From contig JASGKY010000013.1 of assembly GCA_049840435.1 (NCBI GenBank), positions 124,001 through 188,000 of the forward strand: 64,000 nucleotides of DNA, in the 5' to 3' direction. Under the pieces are notes generated by a model, which saw nothing but the letters and a program-made list of their open reading frames with translations, was not told where the DNA came from and searched no databases. The DNA is from JADLHS01 sp049840435. Lineage in GTDB: Bacteria > Verrucomicrobiota > Verrucomicrobiia > Limisphaerales > JADLHS01. The stretch's first letter is position 1, and the number at the start of each line of letters is the position of its first letter. The translations under genes were made by a program, and so were the position numbers. Of the stretch, positions 44,147 to 52,869 are shown one piece after another.

Positions 44147-45207
44147 ACACCTTTTGGCGCGTGATTCGGTCCGGATGCCGGGCGCGGCTGATGGCCGTGT
44201 CATAGGTGATGAGACACTTGGCGTAGAGATCGTGGAGGCAATTATCCATCAGCACCATGCCCTCGCGGCGCCCGGTCTGGAGAATGTTTTCCAGATGATG
44301 AAGCTGGTTTTCGCGGATGAGATTGCGCACCGCACCCGTGGCCATGAGCAATTCGTAAGCGAGCACGCGGCGGGTCCGGTCGGCGGCGGGAAGTAATTCC
44401 TGGGCGATGATTCCCTGCAAGGCGTTGGAAAGCTGAAGCACAATCTGTCGCTGGGCGCTGCCCTCAAACACACCGACGATGCGTTCCAACGCGTGCGCGA
44501 CGTTCGGCGAATGCATCGTCGCGAGAACGAGGTGGCCGGTTTCAGCGGCGGTGAGGGCGGTGGAAATCGCCTCGAAGTCGCGCATCTCACCGACGACCAG
44601 CACGTCTGGGTCTTGGCGCAAGACGTGGACGAGCGCGCGATTGAACGAGCTGTACATCGGTCAGCACTTCCTGTTGCACGACGATGGCGCGCTTGTTCTG
44701 ATGCACGAACTCGATCGGGTCTTCGATGGTGACAATCTTGCAGCGGCGTTCGCTGTTGATGAGGTCCACGAGGTAATTGAGCGTCGTGGTTTTGCCGGCG
44801 CCGGTCGGTCCGGTGATGAGGACAAGACCGTTGGGTTTGCGGGCGAGTTCATCAATGCGTTCGGGCAGGCCAAGTTCTTCCCGGGAGGCAATCCGTTCGC
44901 CGCAAAAGCGAAAACTCATTTCGGCATGGCCATTCCGACGATAAAACGTGATGCGTACCCGGCCGGCTTGCGGGTGCAACAGGGAGATGCACAACTCCCA
45001 TTCCTGCGCGAACTTGTTCCGCTGTTGTTCGTTGAGCAGACTGTCCGCCATCGCGGTGATGTCGGTTTCTGCCAGCGTGTCTTCGTCGGCAATAATAATC
45101 TCCCCGTTAACGCGAAATGCCGGCGGCACGCCAGCGACCAGGTGCAGATCCGACGCGTCAAAATCGTTGGCCGAAGCCAGGCAGCGATCAAGAAGAGGAT
45201 GGCTCAT
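44145..45207 (-). pseudogene. PilT-like secretion/pilus retraction ATPase, frameshifted
   Basis: The 5' frame starts MSHPLLDRCLASANDFDASDLHLVAG (typical PilT N-terminus). It carries Walker A GPTGAGKTTTL and the Asp box (IEDPIEFVHQNK), then fails after QQEVLTDV. The other frame continues SSFNRALVHVLRQDPDVLVVGEMRD (Walker B), TGHLVLATMHSPN (His box) and the C-terminal region. The join lies at 44651-44655, where one extra base follows a GTAC on the minus strand. Intact, it would be a hexameric ATPase for pilus retraction or a related function of about 353 residues. The start overlaps the upstream TPR gene's stop (ATGA). Confidence 0.85.
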
Positions 45208-45992
45208 GTGCGGAATAGATTGCGCCACCAACCGCAGAAGCGCGCCAAGCCACCGACGTGGGCGAGTTCGCTGAAGGCGCGGATGACCTCGGGGTGATGC
45301 GGTTGGAGTTGTTTGGCTTGTTCGTAGGAATGGCGCGCCGGCCCGGTAAGGCCGAGCGTTTGCTGGCAGCGACCAAGTTCAAGCCAGAGCAAGAAATGAC
45401 TGGCGTTGGCTTCGAGGGCCTGCTGCATGAGTTTCAGGGCGAGCGCAAATTGCCGGTAATAAAATCGGATGCGCCCGGCGAGCCACGGCAAGAGCCAGTT
45501 TTGCGGGGCAAAGGCCAGTGCTTTCTCGAAGCAAAAGTCGGCGCGCGACTCCTTGCGCGCCAGTAACACATCGCCACGCGCGAGCCAGATATAAGGCGTG
45601 TCGCCCTGTTCTTCGATGGATGAATCCGAAAATGCCAGCGCTCCTTGCAGATCGCCACTGCGCGCCAAGGTCACTGCTTTGGCGGCAAGCAGCTCCGGTT
45701 CGTTGGGGAATTTTTCCAGTGCCTTGTCGGCCCAGAGGCGGGCTTCCTTGAATTCACCCAGTTCGATCAACATGCGGACCTGGCCGGTCCACGCGGCTGG
45801 ATTCTGGGGGTTAAATTCCAGCACCTTTCCGTAGAACCGGAGGGCGGATTCAAAGTTGCCGTTTTCGAAAGCGCTCTGGGCTTCGGTCAGGAAGTGCGGC
45901 TCTCCCTTGAGCGGCTGGCGTGAAGACTCGTGCGAGTGATCCTCGTGTGTCCCGCCCAACTCCAGATTGCCGAAGCGACTCATGGTTTTCAC
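45204..45992 (-). CDS. TPR protein coupled to the PilT-like gene
   Basis: A 262-residue soluble protein. After a His- and Glu-rich N-terminal stretch, tetratricopeptide motifs run from about residue 35: ALRFYGKVLEFNPQNPAAWTGQ, EARLWADKALEKFPNEPELLAAKA, ADFCFEKALAFAPQNWL and LMQQALEANASHFLLWLELG. TPRs serve as protein-interaction scaffolds. The stop overlaps the PilT-like start, so it probably works with that ATPase. The in-frame ATG at 45983 is an alternative start. It ends with a Trp- and Arg-rich tail (RFCGWWRNLFRT) that could contact membrane. Confidence 0.8.
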   Translation of the reverse strand: MKTMSRFGNLELGGTHEDHSHESSRQPLKGEPHFLTEAQSAFENGNFESALRFYGKVLEFNPQNPAAWTGQVRMLIELGEFKEARLWADKALEKFPNEPELLAAKAVTLARSGDLQGALAFSDSSIEEQGDTPYIWLARGDVLLARKESRADFCFEKALAFAPQNWLLPWLAGRIRFYYRQFALALKLMQQALEANASHFLLWLELGRCQQTLGLTGPARHSYEQAKQLQPHHPEVIRAFSELAHVGGLARFCGWWRNLFRT

Positions 45993-46054
45993 GTTGAGTT
46001 AATGTCCTGATTGGCTGCTACAGCATTTATATCATCGGTCGCTTGCGAATGCAC

Positions 46055-47590
46055 TCACGATTCGGTCGTGCCGATCATTCGTGGCACGCTGGCGTTGCGG
46101 GCCCGGCCTTCCGCCCACTCGCGCAGGGTGCTGATCTGCTCATCCATCGTCTTGGCCAACGGCACGGTTTGTGTCACCGCATTCAAAATCTGGTCGGTGC
46201 TCAATTCCTTCCGCGCTGAGAAGGCATCGTAAAGTGCGCTATTAATGGCTTCCTCAATTTCTGCCCCGCTGAATTTCTCGCTGGCAAGAGCCAATTGGGT
46301 AAGGTCAAAGTTGGCGGCAGTGCGGCCGCGTTTGGTCAGATGGATGCGGAAGACCTCCATGCGCTCTTCCGGACGGGGCAGATCCACGAAGAAGATTTCG
46401 TCGAGGCGGCCTTTGCGCAGGAGTTCGGGCGGGAGTTGGGAAATATCATTGGCCGTGGCAACGACAAAGACGGGCGCTTTCTTTTCTGAAAGCCATGTGA
46501 GAAACGTGCCAAAGACGCGGGCAGTCGTGCCGCCGTCGCTTGATCCGGAGCTTTGCGAACCGGCGAAGGCTTTGTCGATTTCGTCCACCCAGAGAATGGC
46601 TGGGGCGATGGATTCGGCGACGGCGATGGCGCGGCGGATATTTTCCTCGGACGAGCCGACGTAGCTGCCGAACATGCGGCCGACATCGAAGCGGAGCAGG
46701 GGAAGTTGCCACAGATTTGAGACAGCTTTCGCGCACAGGCTCTTGCCGCAACCTTGCACGCCGAGCAGCAAGATTCCTTTTGGTGCGGCGAGACCGAAGT
46801 CGCGCGCCTCATCGCTGAAGGCCACCGCGCGCTTGGTCAACCAATCCTTCAGCACCGCGAGTCCTCCGACGTGGGCGAAGTTTTCATCCGTCGCGTAATA
46901 CTCTAGCAGGCCGCTTTTACGGATGATCTGTTGTTTTTCGGCAAATACTTCGTTGACCCCGTCGCCGCTGAGGCGTTCAGTCTTTACGATGATCTTGGCA
47001 AAGACGTTTTCTGCTTCCCCGAGCGTGAGACCGAGCGCGGCTTGGAGCAATCGTTCCCGACCGGTGTCATCGAGTTCGATCTTCACCTGCTTGAGTTGCC
47101 GGACATCGGCGATGATCTGGTCGAGCAGGATGGAGAGGTCGTCGCGCGTGGGCAAAGGATGATTCAATACCGTGATTTCCTTTTCGAGTTCGGTGGGGAT
47201 CTCGAGGACGGGTGAAATGAGCACGATAGTTTTGAAACTATTCTTCAGGTGCAGGGCGATTTCCTTCAACTTGCGGGTGACGGCGTAATTGCTCTTGGTC
47301 AGGAATGGATGCAGGTCCTTAAAGATGAAAATTGCAGGCTCGACCTGCTCGATGACGTGATCCAGTGCGGCGATCGGTTCTTTGGTGGCCAAGCTACGGT
47401 TCTTTTGGGATTGGATGGAAGTCCCGGCGGGGACGATGCCAGTGCTGTAACTCCACTCGAAGAGTTTCTTCTGTCGTTTGCGGGCGATGTCAGTGACGAC
47501 CTCTTGGACGCGGAGTTCCTCGCTGGAGATGACGTAGAGAATCGGATAGCGCGCGCGGATAAGCGTCTCGACCTCGGTGGCGAAGTTCAT
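46055..47590 (-). CDS. Ycf46-like AAA ATPase
   Basis: A 511-residue protein with an N-terminal RecA-like domain (RARYPILYVISSEELRVQEVV, IFIFKDLHPFL, TIVLISPVLEIP) lacking a P-loop, and a C-terminal AAA module. The latter has Walker A GVQGCGKS, Walker B AILWVDEIDKAF, sensor 1 VVATAN and the arginine-finger region RKGRLDEIFFVDLP. This double-domain design is the cyanobacterial/plastid Ycf46 family, implicated in low-CO2 or photosynthesis-related regulation there. Its role in heterotrophs is unclear. It is the last of three closely spaced genes after the ECF sigma factor (24 bp after the small protein). Confidence 0.88.
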   Translation of the reverse strand: MNFATEVETLIRARYPILYVISSEELRVQEVVTDIARKRQKKLFEWSYSTGIVPAGTSIQSQKNRSLATKEPIAALDHVIEQVEPAIFIFKDLHPFLTKSNYAVTRKLKEIALHLKNSFKTIVLISPVLEIPTELEKEITVLNHPLPTRDDLSILLDQIIADVRQLKQVKIELDDTGRERLLQAALGLTLGEAENVFAKIIVKTERLSGDGVNEVFAEKQQIIRKSGLLEYYATDENFAHVGGLAVLKDWLTKRAVAFSDEARDFGLAAPKGILLLGVQGCGKSLCAKAVSNLWQLPLLRFDVGRMFGSYVGSSEENIRRAIAVAESIAPAILWVDEIDKAFAGSQSSGSSDGGTTARVFGTFLTWLSEKKAPVFVVATANDISQLPPELLRKGRLDEIFFVDLPRPEERMEVFRIHLTKRGRTAANFDLTQLALASEKFSGAEIEEAINSALYDAFSARKELSTDQILNAVTQTVPLAKTMDEQISTLREWAEGRARNASVPRMIGTTES

Positions 47591-47614
47591 GCGGAAGAAT
47601 TTGCCCTTTATTCC

Positions 47615-47830
47615 TCAGCGTTTCAACCAGCGTTGCCACCAGCTCTGCGGTTTGCTCGGGAGCTTGGCGATGGATTGGGTGAGTCGTTCGGCGATGACGG
47701 GCGGCACCTGGACTTGTGCGGCGTCGTGGCGCAGGAGTTCCTCCGCGCTAGCGAATTCGCGAGCGGTAGATTGTTGCGCGTGGGAAAGCTGGTGCTGCTC
47801 CTGCGGGCGGTGCTTGGATTCGTGTTTCAT
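47615..47830 (-). CDS. Small basic protein downstream of the ECF sigma factor
   Basis: A 71-residue protein starting MKHESKHRPQEQHQLSHAQQ and containing EFASAEELLRHDAAQVQVPPVIAERLTQSIAKLP, ending in a basic Trp motif (SWWQRWLKR). It begins 6 nt after the sigma gene's stop and has good codon structure, so it is a real gene. The position, directly after a sigma-70 gene, suggests an anti-sigma or accessory factor. It has no transmembrane helix, but the amphipathic WWQRWLKR end could touch the membrane. Function unknown. Confidence 0.7.
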   Translation of the reverse strand: MKHESKHRPQEQHQLSHAQQSTAREFASAEELLRHDAAQVQVPPVIAERLTQSIAKLPSKPQSWWQRWLKR

Positions 47831-47836
47831 ACGGCT

Positions 47837-48412
47837 TCAGGCGGTTTTGGCAAAGTGAACGGCAAACGCTTTTCGCGCCCGGTGCAACTTGCCGCGGACG
47901 GCATCGGGGGTTTGGTCCGTCAGTGCGGCGACTTCGTCGTAACTTAACTCCTCGTCCGCGACGAGCAACAAGAGCAGGCGGTATTCTTCGGTCAAGGCTT
48001 CGAGCGCGTTCTGGATGCGTTCACCGAGTTCCTTGGTTTCCAGCACCCGGAGGGGGGATTCAGCGGGGGCCGCGGTGGAATTCCAGACGGTGTCATCGCC
48101 GGTGGTGACGAGATTGCGGCTGGCCCAGCTTTGCTTGAGGTTTTGGCAATGGTTGATGGTAATCCGATAGAGCCAGGTGCGGAGCGAGGATTCCCCGCGA
48201 AACTCGCCGAGTTTGCGATAAACCTTGAGGAATACGTCATGAGTGACGTCCTCGGCTTTCTGTGGATCCGCGAGGAAGCGCAGTGCGAGATAATACACGG
48301 CTTTGCTGTGTTCCTCGTAAAGCGCGGCGAACTCGGCGCCATCCGGCAGAGAGCGCAGCGGATTCGACCCCGCAGTTGTCGCGGGGATGGGTTCATTTAC
48401 ACAGGAGTCCAT
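47837..48412 (-). CDS. ECF RNA polymerase sigma factor
   Basis: A 191-residue ECF sigma: region 2 (FAALYEEHSKAVYYLALRFLADPQKAEDVTHDVFLKVYRKLGEF, SSLRTWLYRITINHCQNLKQ) and region 4 (ALEALTEEYRLLLLLVADEELSYDEVAALTDQTPDAVRGKLHRARKAF). It controls an unknown regulon. A short protein gene and the Ycf46-like gene follow at 6 and 24 bp, so this is likely one transcription unit. No transmembrane anti-sigma with a typical zinc motif is encoded beside it. Confidence 0.92.
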   Translation of the reverse strand: MDSCVNEPIPATTAGSNPLRSLPDGAEFAALYEEHSKAVYYLALRFLADPQKAEDVTHDVFLKVYRKLGEFRGESSLRTWLYRITINHCQNLKQSWASRNLVTTGDDTVWNSTAAPAESPLRVLETKELGERIQNALEALTEEYRLLLLLVADEELSYDEVAALTDQTPDAVRGKLHRARKAFAVHFAKTA

Positions 48413-48458
48413 GACTGGTTTGACCGGGTCGCCCCGCGTTGCTCACGCACAAAATGTT

Positions 48459-49715
48459 TCATCCGCCGCCGCCTCGCCCCTGCTTCAGCCCGATGTTCTG
48501 TTCGTAAGTGCCTAGTTTGATGGCGCGTGGCACTTCCCGGGCTTTCAACTCCAGTCGCAGCAATTCGAGCCGGTTGCGAGCGAGAGTGGCGGCGGAGTGA
48601 TGGGGATAGCGTTCAATGATCTGCGTCAGGGTATCGGCGATGGTTGTTTGGGGACTGCCTTGACGGACTTGCAGATCGGCCAGCAGGTTTAGCCAATGGA
48701 TCACGTTGCGTACGGGTTGATGGGGCTGGTTGATGAGTTGGTTCAACTGATCCGTCGCGAGGTCGAGGCGACGGTAGTGATCCGCATAAATGATGGCGAG
48801 TTGCTCTCGCGCCTCTGTGTCTTGCGGGTGGATCTGGAGGTGTTCCGTCAGTTCCCTGGCACGTGCCGCCTGATCCGCAGGAGCGGGGGCGAGGTGTGCT
48901 GATGAAGCCATGAGGCCAATGTTCTCCGCGCCTTTGGGAAGAGCGACGCGCGGGCGATCATGTTGTGCGGCGATTTCTTTATGACTGGCTAAATGGGCGA
49001 TGCGCTGTTCCGCGAGCAGGGCGAACTCTGTATCAGGCAACCGCGCCATGATTTGTTCCAAGGCTTCACGTGCGGCGTCCGGGTCCGCTGAATACTTGAG
49101 ATGCCAGTCGGCTAGAGTATTGAGAGCGGAGGCGAGATTGCCCTGCGTATATTTGGGCTGGTTGCAAATGCGTTGGATGGTGATGACCGCCGACGGAAAA
49201 TCATGGAGATCGTGCGCCTGGATTTCTGCCAGCATCATCTGACCGGCGAAGTCGTGCGGGAATTTGTCGAGCTGGCGGCGGATGTCTTCCACCGCTTCGT
49301 GGTATTGGCCGCGCTTTCGCTTGGCTTCGGCGGACGAATAGTATGCCTGTGGTTTCATGGCTTCAGTGCCGCCGTCGTAAAGCGAGCCGAACGGGTTGGC
49401 GACAAGCTCGGCGATATTCCGCCGCCAGATCATCGCAAAATAGACCCCGATAGCGGCCGTCGAAATGGCGCCATAAAACGCCGCGCCGTAATCTGCGCCG
49501 CCGGCATTGTCGATGTGCACCCGCAAAAAGCGCATTACATGGATCAGCCATAGAATGCCGGGGACGGAGAGCCCCCATTTGATCAGCAGTAGCCGGCGGT
49601 CGTCTGATTTCAGATACCACCACCACAGGCCCGCGCCGATGATGCCGATGCCGATGATCCACCCCGCGATGACGCCGATAAGCGTGAGGGTGGGATTGGT
49701 GGCGGCGGGTTGCAT
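48459..49715 (-). CDS. Membrane-anchored TPR protein
   Basis: A 418-residue protein with three hydrophobic segments near the N-terminus (LTLIGVIAGWIIGIGIIGAGLWWWYL, LLLIKWGLSVPGILWLIHVM, YGAAFYGAISTAAIGVYFAMIW). Tetratricopeptide-like helices follow: AEAKRKRGQYHEAVEDIRRQLDKFPHDF, a central repeat array, then ARELTEHLQIHPQDTEAREQLAIIYADHYRRLDLATDQLNQL and a C-terminal GRGGGG. The ATG at 49715 is preferred over 49781 because the helices follow it. It is upstream of and co-directional with the ECF sigma gene (46 bp apart), so may belong to the same operon. The partner is unknown. Confidence 0.8.
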   Translation of the reverse strand: MQPAATNPTLTLIGVIAGWIIGIGIIGAGLWWWYLKSDDRRLLLIKWGLSVPGILWLIHVMRFLRVHIDNAGGADYGAAFYGAISTAAIGVYFAMIWRRNIAELVANPFGSLYDGGTEAMKPQAYYSSAEAKRKRGQYHEAVEDIRRQLDKFPHDFAGQMMLAEIQAHDLHDFPSAVITIQRICNQPKYTQGNLASALNTLADWHLKYSADPDAAREALEQIMARLPDTEFALLAEQRIAHLASHKEIAAQHDRPRVALPKGAENIGLMASSAHLAPAPADQAARARELTEHLQIHPQDTEAREQLAIIYADHYRRLDLATDQLNQLINQPHQPVRNVIHWLNLLADLQVRQGSPQTTIADTLTQIIERYPHHSAATLARNRLELLRLELKAREVPRAIKLGTYEQNIGLKQGRGGGG

Positions 49716-50042
49716 CTGTAATGGACTCTTTGCTTGAAGCCTGGGGATTTCAAGGAAATTATCATTCGGCGCAATTTCCACCCTCAGGCTGCGTTAGCGA
49801 GTATCGTTTCCGATATCAAATAGCGACCAGTCTGGCAGAAAGTCATCACGCGGCCGAATCCAAGTCTGGATTTTTAAGGCGCAAAGATAACCACTCTCGC
49901 CCGATGTGGTGGTGGTGTCGCTCCCTGGCTATCTAGGGCAAGTCTGGTTACATCTTTATGTCCGTTTTAATGCCGGATTCCGATGGCTTTTCCGCCTTAT
50001 TCAAGCAACTTCTCCGCAGCACAGTTGTTCAATTCTTAACCC
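49716..50042. other. Intergenic region between divergent genes; no gene found
   Basis: This gap of 327 bp precedes the GH25 gene. Two fragments superficially resemble a c-di-GMP-I aptamer (GCGCAAAG near 49877 and GGCAAGTCTGGTTAC near 49938), but the helices do not form. No ORF or terminator is convincing. Confidence 0.4.
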
Positions 50043-52745
50043 ATGTATTTGTCTGCGAGTCGTCGAGCTTGGTCCGGTTTTCAGGGACGTTCCTTCCTGC
50101 ACGGTTTCATTTTCCGTTTTCCCGGAACAGTTCTCCTGTGGCTCTGCCTCATGGCTAGTCAGCCGGCGTTCGCTCAAACCCAGCGGCTGCTTGGGCTCGA
50201 TATCTCAGCGTGGCAGTTGAATATCTCGCAAACGACGTGGAATAACATCCGTACGAATGAGAATCGGCAGTTTGTCTTTCTGCGATCCAGTCGGGGCGGG
50301 ACGACGGGCTATTACAACCAGAATGATTCTGACAATAGCGATGGCTTGAACACGTTGTCGCAGCGGTATGACGATCCGTATTTTGTGCAAAACGTCAATC
50401 GCGCCACGGCAGCCGGGATGTATGTGGGCGCGTATCACTTTTCACGTCCGGACATCATTGCTACGACCACAAACGCCGCAGGCATCGCCAATACCGGCAC
50501 CAATGAAGCCGATCACTTCATCGAGATGGCTGGCGCGTGGATGCGGCCCGGATATCTCCTACCTGTGCATGATCTGGAGGCGGGCGATGGAATTCGCACT
50601 GACAATGAAATGGCGCAGTTCACGATCGATTTCTCGGATCGCCTCTATATGCGGATGGGCATTCGCCCGCCGGTTTACATCAATGGTAATTACGCGGCCT
50701 TTGTCATCGGTGGCGCCTCGGCGAGCTTGCGAAATCAAATTGCGCAGCCCTCTACGGTGACGCCGGACCTGGCCGCTCCAGCAGCGCCGAAAATCTGGAG
50801 CGCGCGCTGGCCTAATCAAGCCGACCCCAATGCGATTGATGTTCAGAACACCGAGCCGAAGGATACTTATTCGCAAATCTACGGCCCATGGGATGATTAC
50901 GGCACTGAACACCCATGGACGTTCTGGCAATACGCCAGCACCGGCCGGCTGCAAAGCTTCAATAATGGGGGCAGCAATCTCGATTTCGACGCGATCCGGG
51001 GCGGGCTTGAGTTTCTCAAGGATCAACTTGTCCCTGCGCTCTGGATGAGCGACAGCAGTGGGGATTGGAGCACGTTGACGAATTGGAACAGCGGGCAGAC
51101 CCCGGTCGCGCCCGTGACCGGATCGGGGCAGGTGATACCCGTTGGCACGCAGACCCTGCCGACGCCGCGTCTGCCGGGGACCGTTGGATCAGGCCCGACT
51201 TCAGGTCAGCATGACACCGTAATTTTGCAGCGACCGAACGCGAGCATCACCGTCACGCTGTCTTCAGGCACGCACAACATCCGCAAACTTTATGTGCGGG
51301 AGGCGCTCAATATTACTGGGGGGGCGCTGACGGTGAACTATGCGCCCTCGCCCGATTCCACGACCAACGGCGCGCAGTTCTCCGGCCCGGTGACCATGGA
51401 TGGCGGCAGTTTTAGTGTTCACACGCTACAGGTGGACGCGGCGCAAACTTTCTCGCTCGGCAACTTCGGTACGCTGACGTTCAACACCATCAAGCTCATG
51501 CCGGGCGCGATTCCGGCGAAAATTCTGCTGACCGGCAATTATATGACGGTGAATCCGCTGTCCAATAATATCACGGCGGTCATCGCCAACGGCGCGGGCG
51601 CGGGCAGTTCCGGTTTCGTGGATTTGGGCGGTGCGGTGCACACGATCTTCATCGGCAACGGCACGGCGGACGTAGACGTGTCGATCAACGTGCCGATCAG
51701 CAACGGTGGTTTGGCCATGTCGGCCGCAGGCACGTTGCGCGTCACGGCGGCAAACAATTACACCGGCGGCACGTCGATTTTCGACGGGCGTTTGCTCGTG
51801 AACAACACCAACGGCTCGGGTACGGGCAGCGGCGGAGTCAATGTTAATGGTGGAATTTTGGGCGGCACGGGCACGATTGCGGGCGTGGTCGCGGTCTCCG
51901 GTACGATTGAACCAGGCGCGTCGGCCATCGGCACGCTAACATTGAACAGTGCGCCGGTGCTAAGCGTTAGCGCCAAGACTACGATGGAGATTGATCGCAA
52001 CGGCGGTTCATCCCTGGCGGACAAAATTGTTTTGACCAGCGGCACGTTGAATTACGCCGGAACGCTCATGGTCTCCAACCTCGGCGCGGCGTTGCTCGGC
52101 GGCGAAGTATTCACGTTGTTCAACGCGCCGGCTTATTCCGGCGCATTTACAAACGCATATCTTCCGTCGCTCAGCGCCGGGCTGAACTGGTATCTCGGCG
52201 ATTTGATTGTGAATGGTTCGATTAAAGTCAATCGCGCGCCTATCGCGGGCGGGGTGAGTTTCGCGAACGACGCGCCGGAGATGATGCAGATTCCGCTCGC
52301 GAATTTGTTGGCAGCGGCCACCGACGCGGATGGCGACATCCTGACGGTTTCTGGAGTCCAGTTGACCAGCACGAATGGCGTGAGTCTCTCGACCAATGCC
52401 GGCTTTATCCTCTACTCGAACTACGTTAGCAAGGCGGATCAAATCAACTACACGCTCAGCGATGGTCGAGGCGGCAGTGTCGCGGGCACAATTCAGATCA
52501 AACCGAGTTTAGAAGGACGTTTCGCCAGTCTGCCGCAGCCTGTCGGTAATGCCATGACGTTCCAGTTTGTTGGTAGCCCGGGGTGGATTTATTATCTGGA
52601 GCGTTCCACGAATCTTCCTGATTGGGTGACGATCTGGACCAACACCGCGCCCGTCGGTGGCTTGTTCAATTATTCCGATGCCTTTAGTGATCTGGCCGCC
52701 CAGCCTCCCGCTGCGTTCTACCGGTTACGCTGGTCGCCGCAGTAA
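50043..52745 (+). CDS. Secreted GH25 muramidase with autotransporter-strand and cadherin-like regions
   Basis: A 900-residue protein: a signal peptide ending near residue 44 (SQPAFA), then a GH25 lysozyme domain (about 48-330). That domain has the N-terminal LDISAWQ (Asp53) and the catalytic Asp177-x-Glu179 in VHDLEAGDG, plus YVGAYHFSRP and WTFWQYASTG. From about 345 a beta-helix region includes an autotransporter-associated strand repeat (NNYTGGTSIFDGRLLVNN, GTIEPGASAIGTL). A cadherin-like module follows (FANDAPEMMQIPLANLLAAATDADGDIL), then the terminal YYLERSTNLPDWVTIW...FYRLRW domain common in this phylum. It should cleave peptidoglycan at or beyond the cell surface. No outer-membrane barrel is present, so it is not a true autotransporter. 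Confidence 0.88.
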   Translation: MYLSASRRAWSGFQGRSFLHGFIFRFPGTVLLWLCLMASQPAFAQTQRLLGLDISAWQLNISQTTWNNIRTNENRQFVFLRSSRGGTTGYYNQNDSDNSDGLNTLSQRYDDPYFVQNVNRATAAGMYVGAYHFSRPDIIATTTNAAGIANTGTNEADHFIEMAGAWMRPGYLLPVHDLEAGDGIRTDNEMAQFTIDFSDRLYMRMGIRPPVYINGNYAAFVIGGASASLRNQIAQPSTVTPDLAAPAAPKIWSARWPNQADPNAIDVQNTEPKDTYSQIYGPWDDYGTEHPWTFWQYASTGRLQSFNNGGSNLDFDAIRGGLEFLKDQLVPALWMSDSSGDWSTLTNWNSGQTPVAPVTGSGQVIPVGTQTLPTPRLPGTVGSGPTSGQHDTVILQRPNASITVTLSSGTHNIRKLYVREALNITGGALTVNYAPSPDSTTNGAQFSGPVTMDGGSFSVHTLQVDAAQTFSLGNFGTLTFNTIKLMPGAIPAKILLTGNYMTVNPLSNNITAVIANGAGAGSSGFVDLGGAVHTIFIGNGTADVDVSINVPISNGGLAMSAAGTLRVTAANNYTGGTSIFDGRLLVNNTNGSGTGSGGVNVNGGILGGTGTIAGVVAVSGTIEPGASAIGTLTLNSAPVLSVSAKTTMEIDRNGGSSLADKIVLTSGTLNYAGTLMVSNLGAALLGGEVFTLFNAPAYSGAFTNAYLPSLSAGLNWYLGDLIVNGSIKVNRAPIAGGVSFANDAPEMMQIPLANLLAAATDADGDILTVSGVQLTSTNGVSLSTNAGFILYSNYVSKADQINYTLSDGRGGSVAGTIQIKPSLEGRFASLPQPVGNAMTFQFVGSPGWIYYLERSTNLPDWVTIWTNTAPVGGLFNYSDAFSDLAAQPPAAFYRLRWSPQ

Positions 52746-52780
52746 AAAGTTAGAAGTCAGCACATCAATGACATTGCTTC

Positions 52781-52854
52781 TGTAGCGACGGTCTGTGACC
52801 GCCGATTTGCTGCGCTTCTCGCCTGCCGCACGGCGCTCATAGAGCGCTGCTACA
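52781..52854. repeat. Paired REP element bounded by TGTAGC and GCTACA
   Basis: Two small hairpins (CGGTCTGTGACCG and GCGCTCATAGAGCGC) lie head to head between TGTAGC (52781-52786) and GCTACA (52849-52854), between the GH25 and ada genes. The arrangement resembles a BIME-type REP pair. A half-element is at 276-300. Confidence 0.65.
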
Positions 52855-52869
52855 TTTATGAACTGAGTT

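Noticed and set aside
49860..49960. c-di-GMP-I (GEMM) riboswitch upstream of the GH25 gene
   Set aside because: GCGCAAAG and GGCAAGTCTGGTTAC resemble pieces of the aptamer, but the P1 and P2 helices and the GNRA loop cannot be drawn. A covariance search would settle it.
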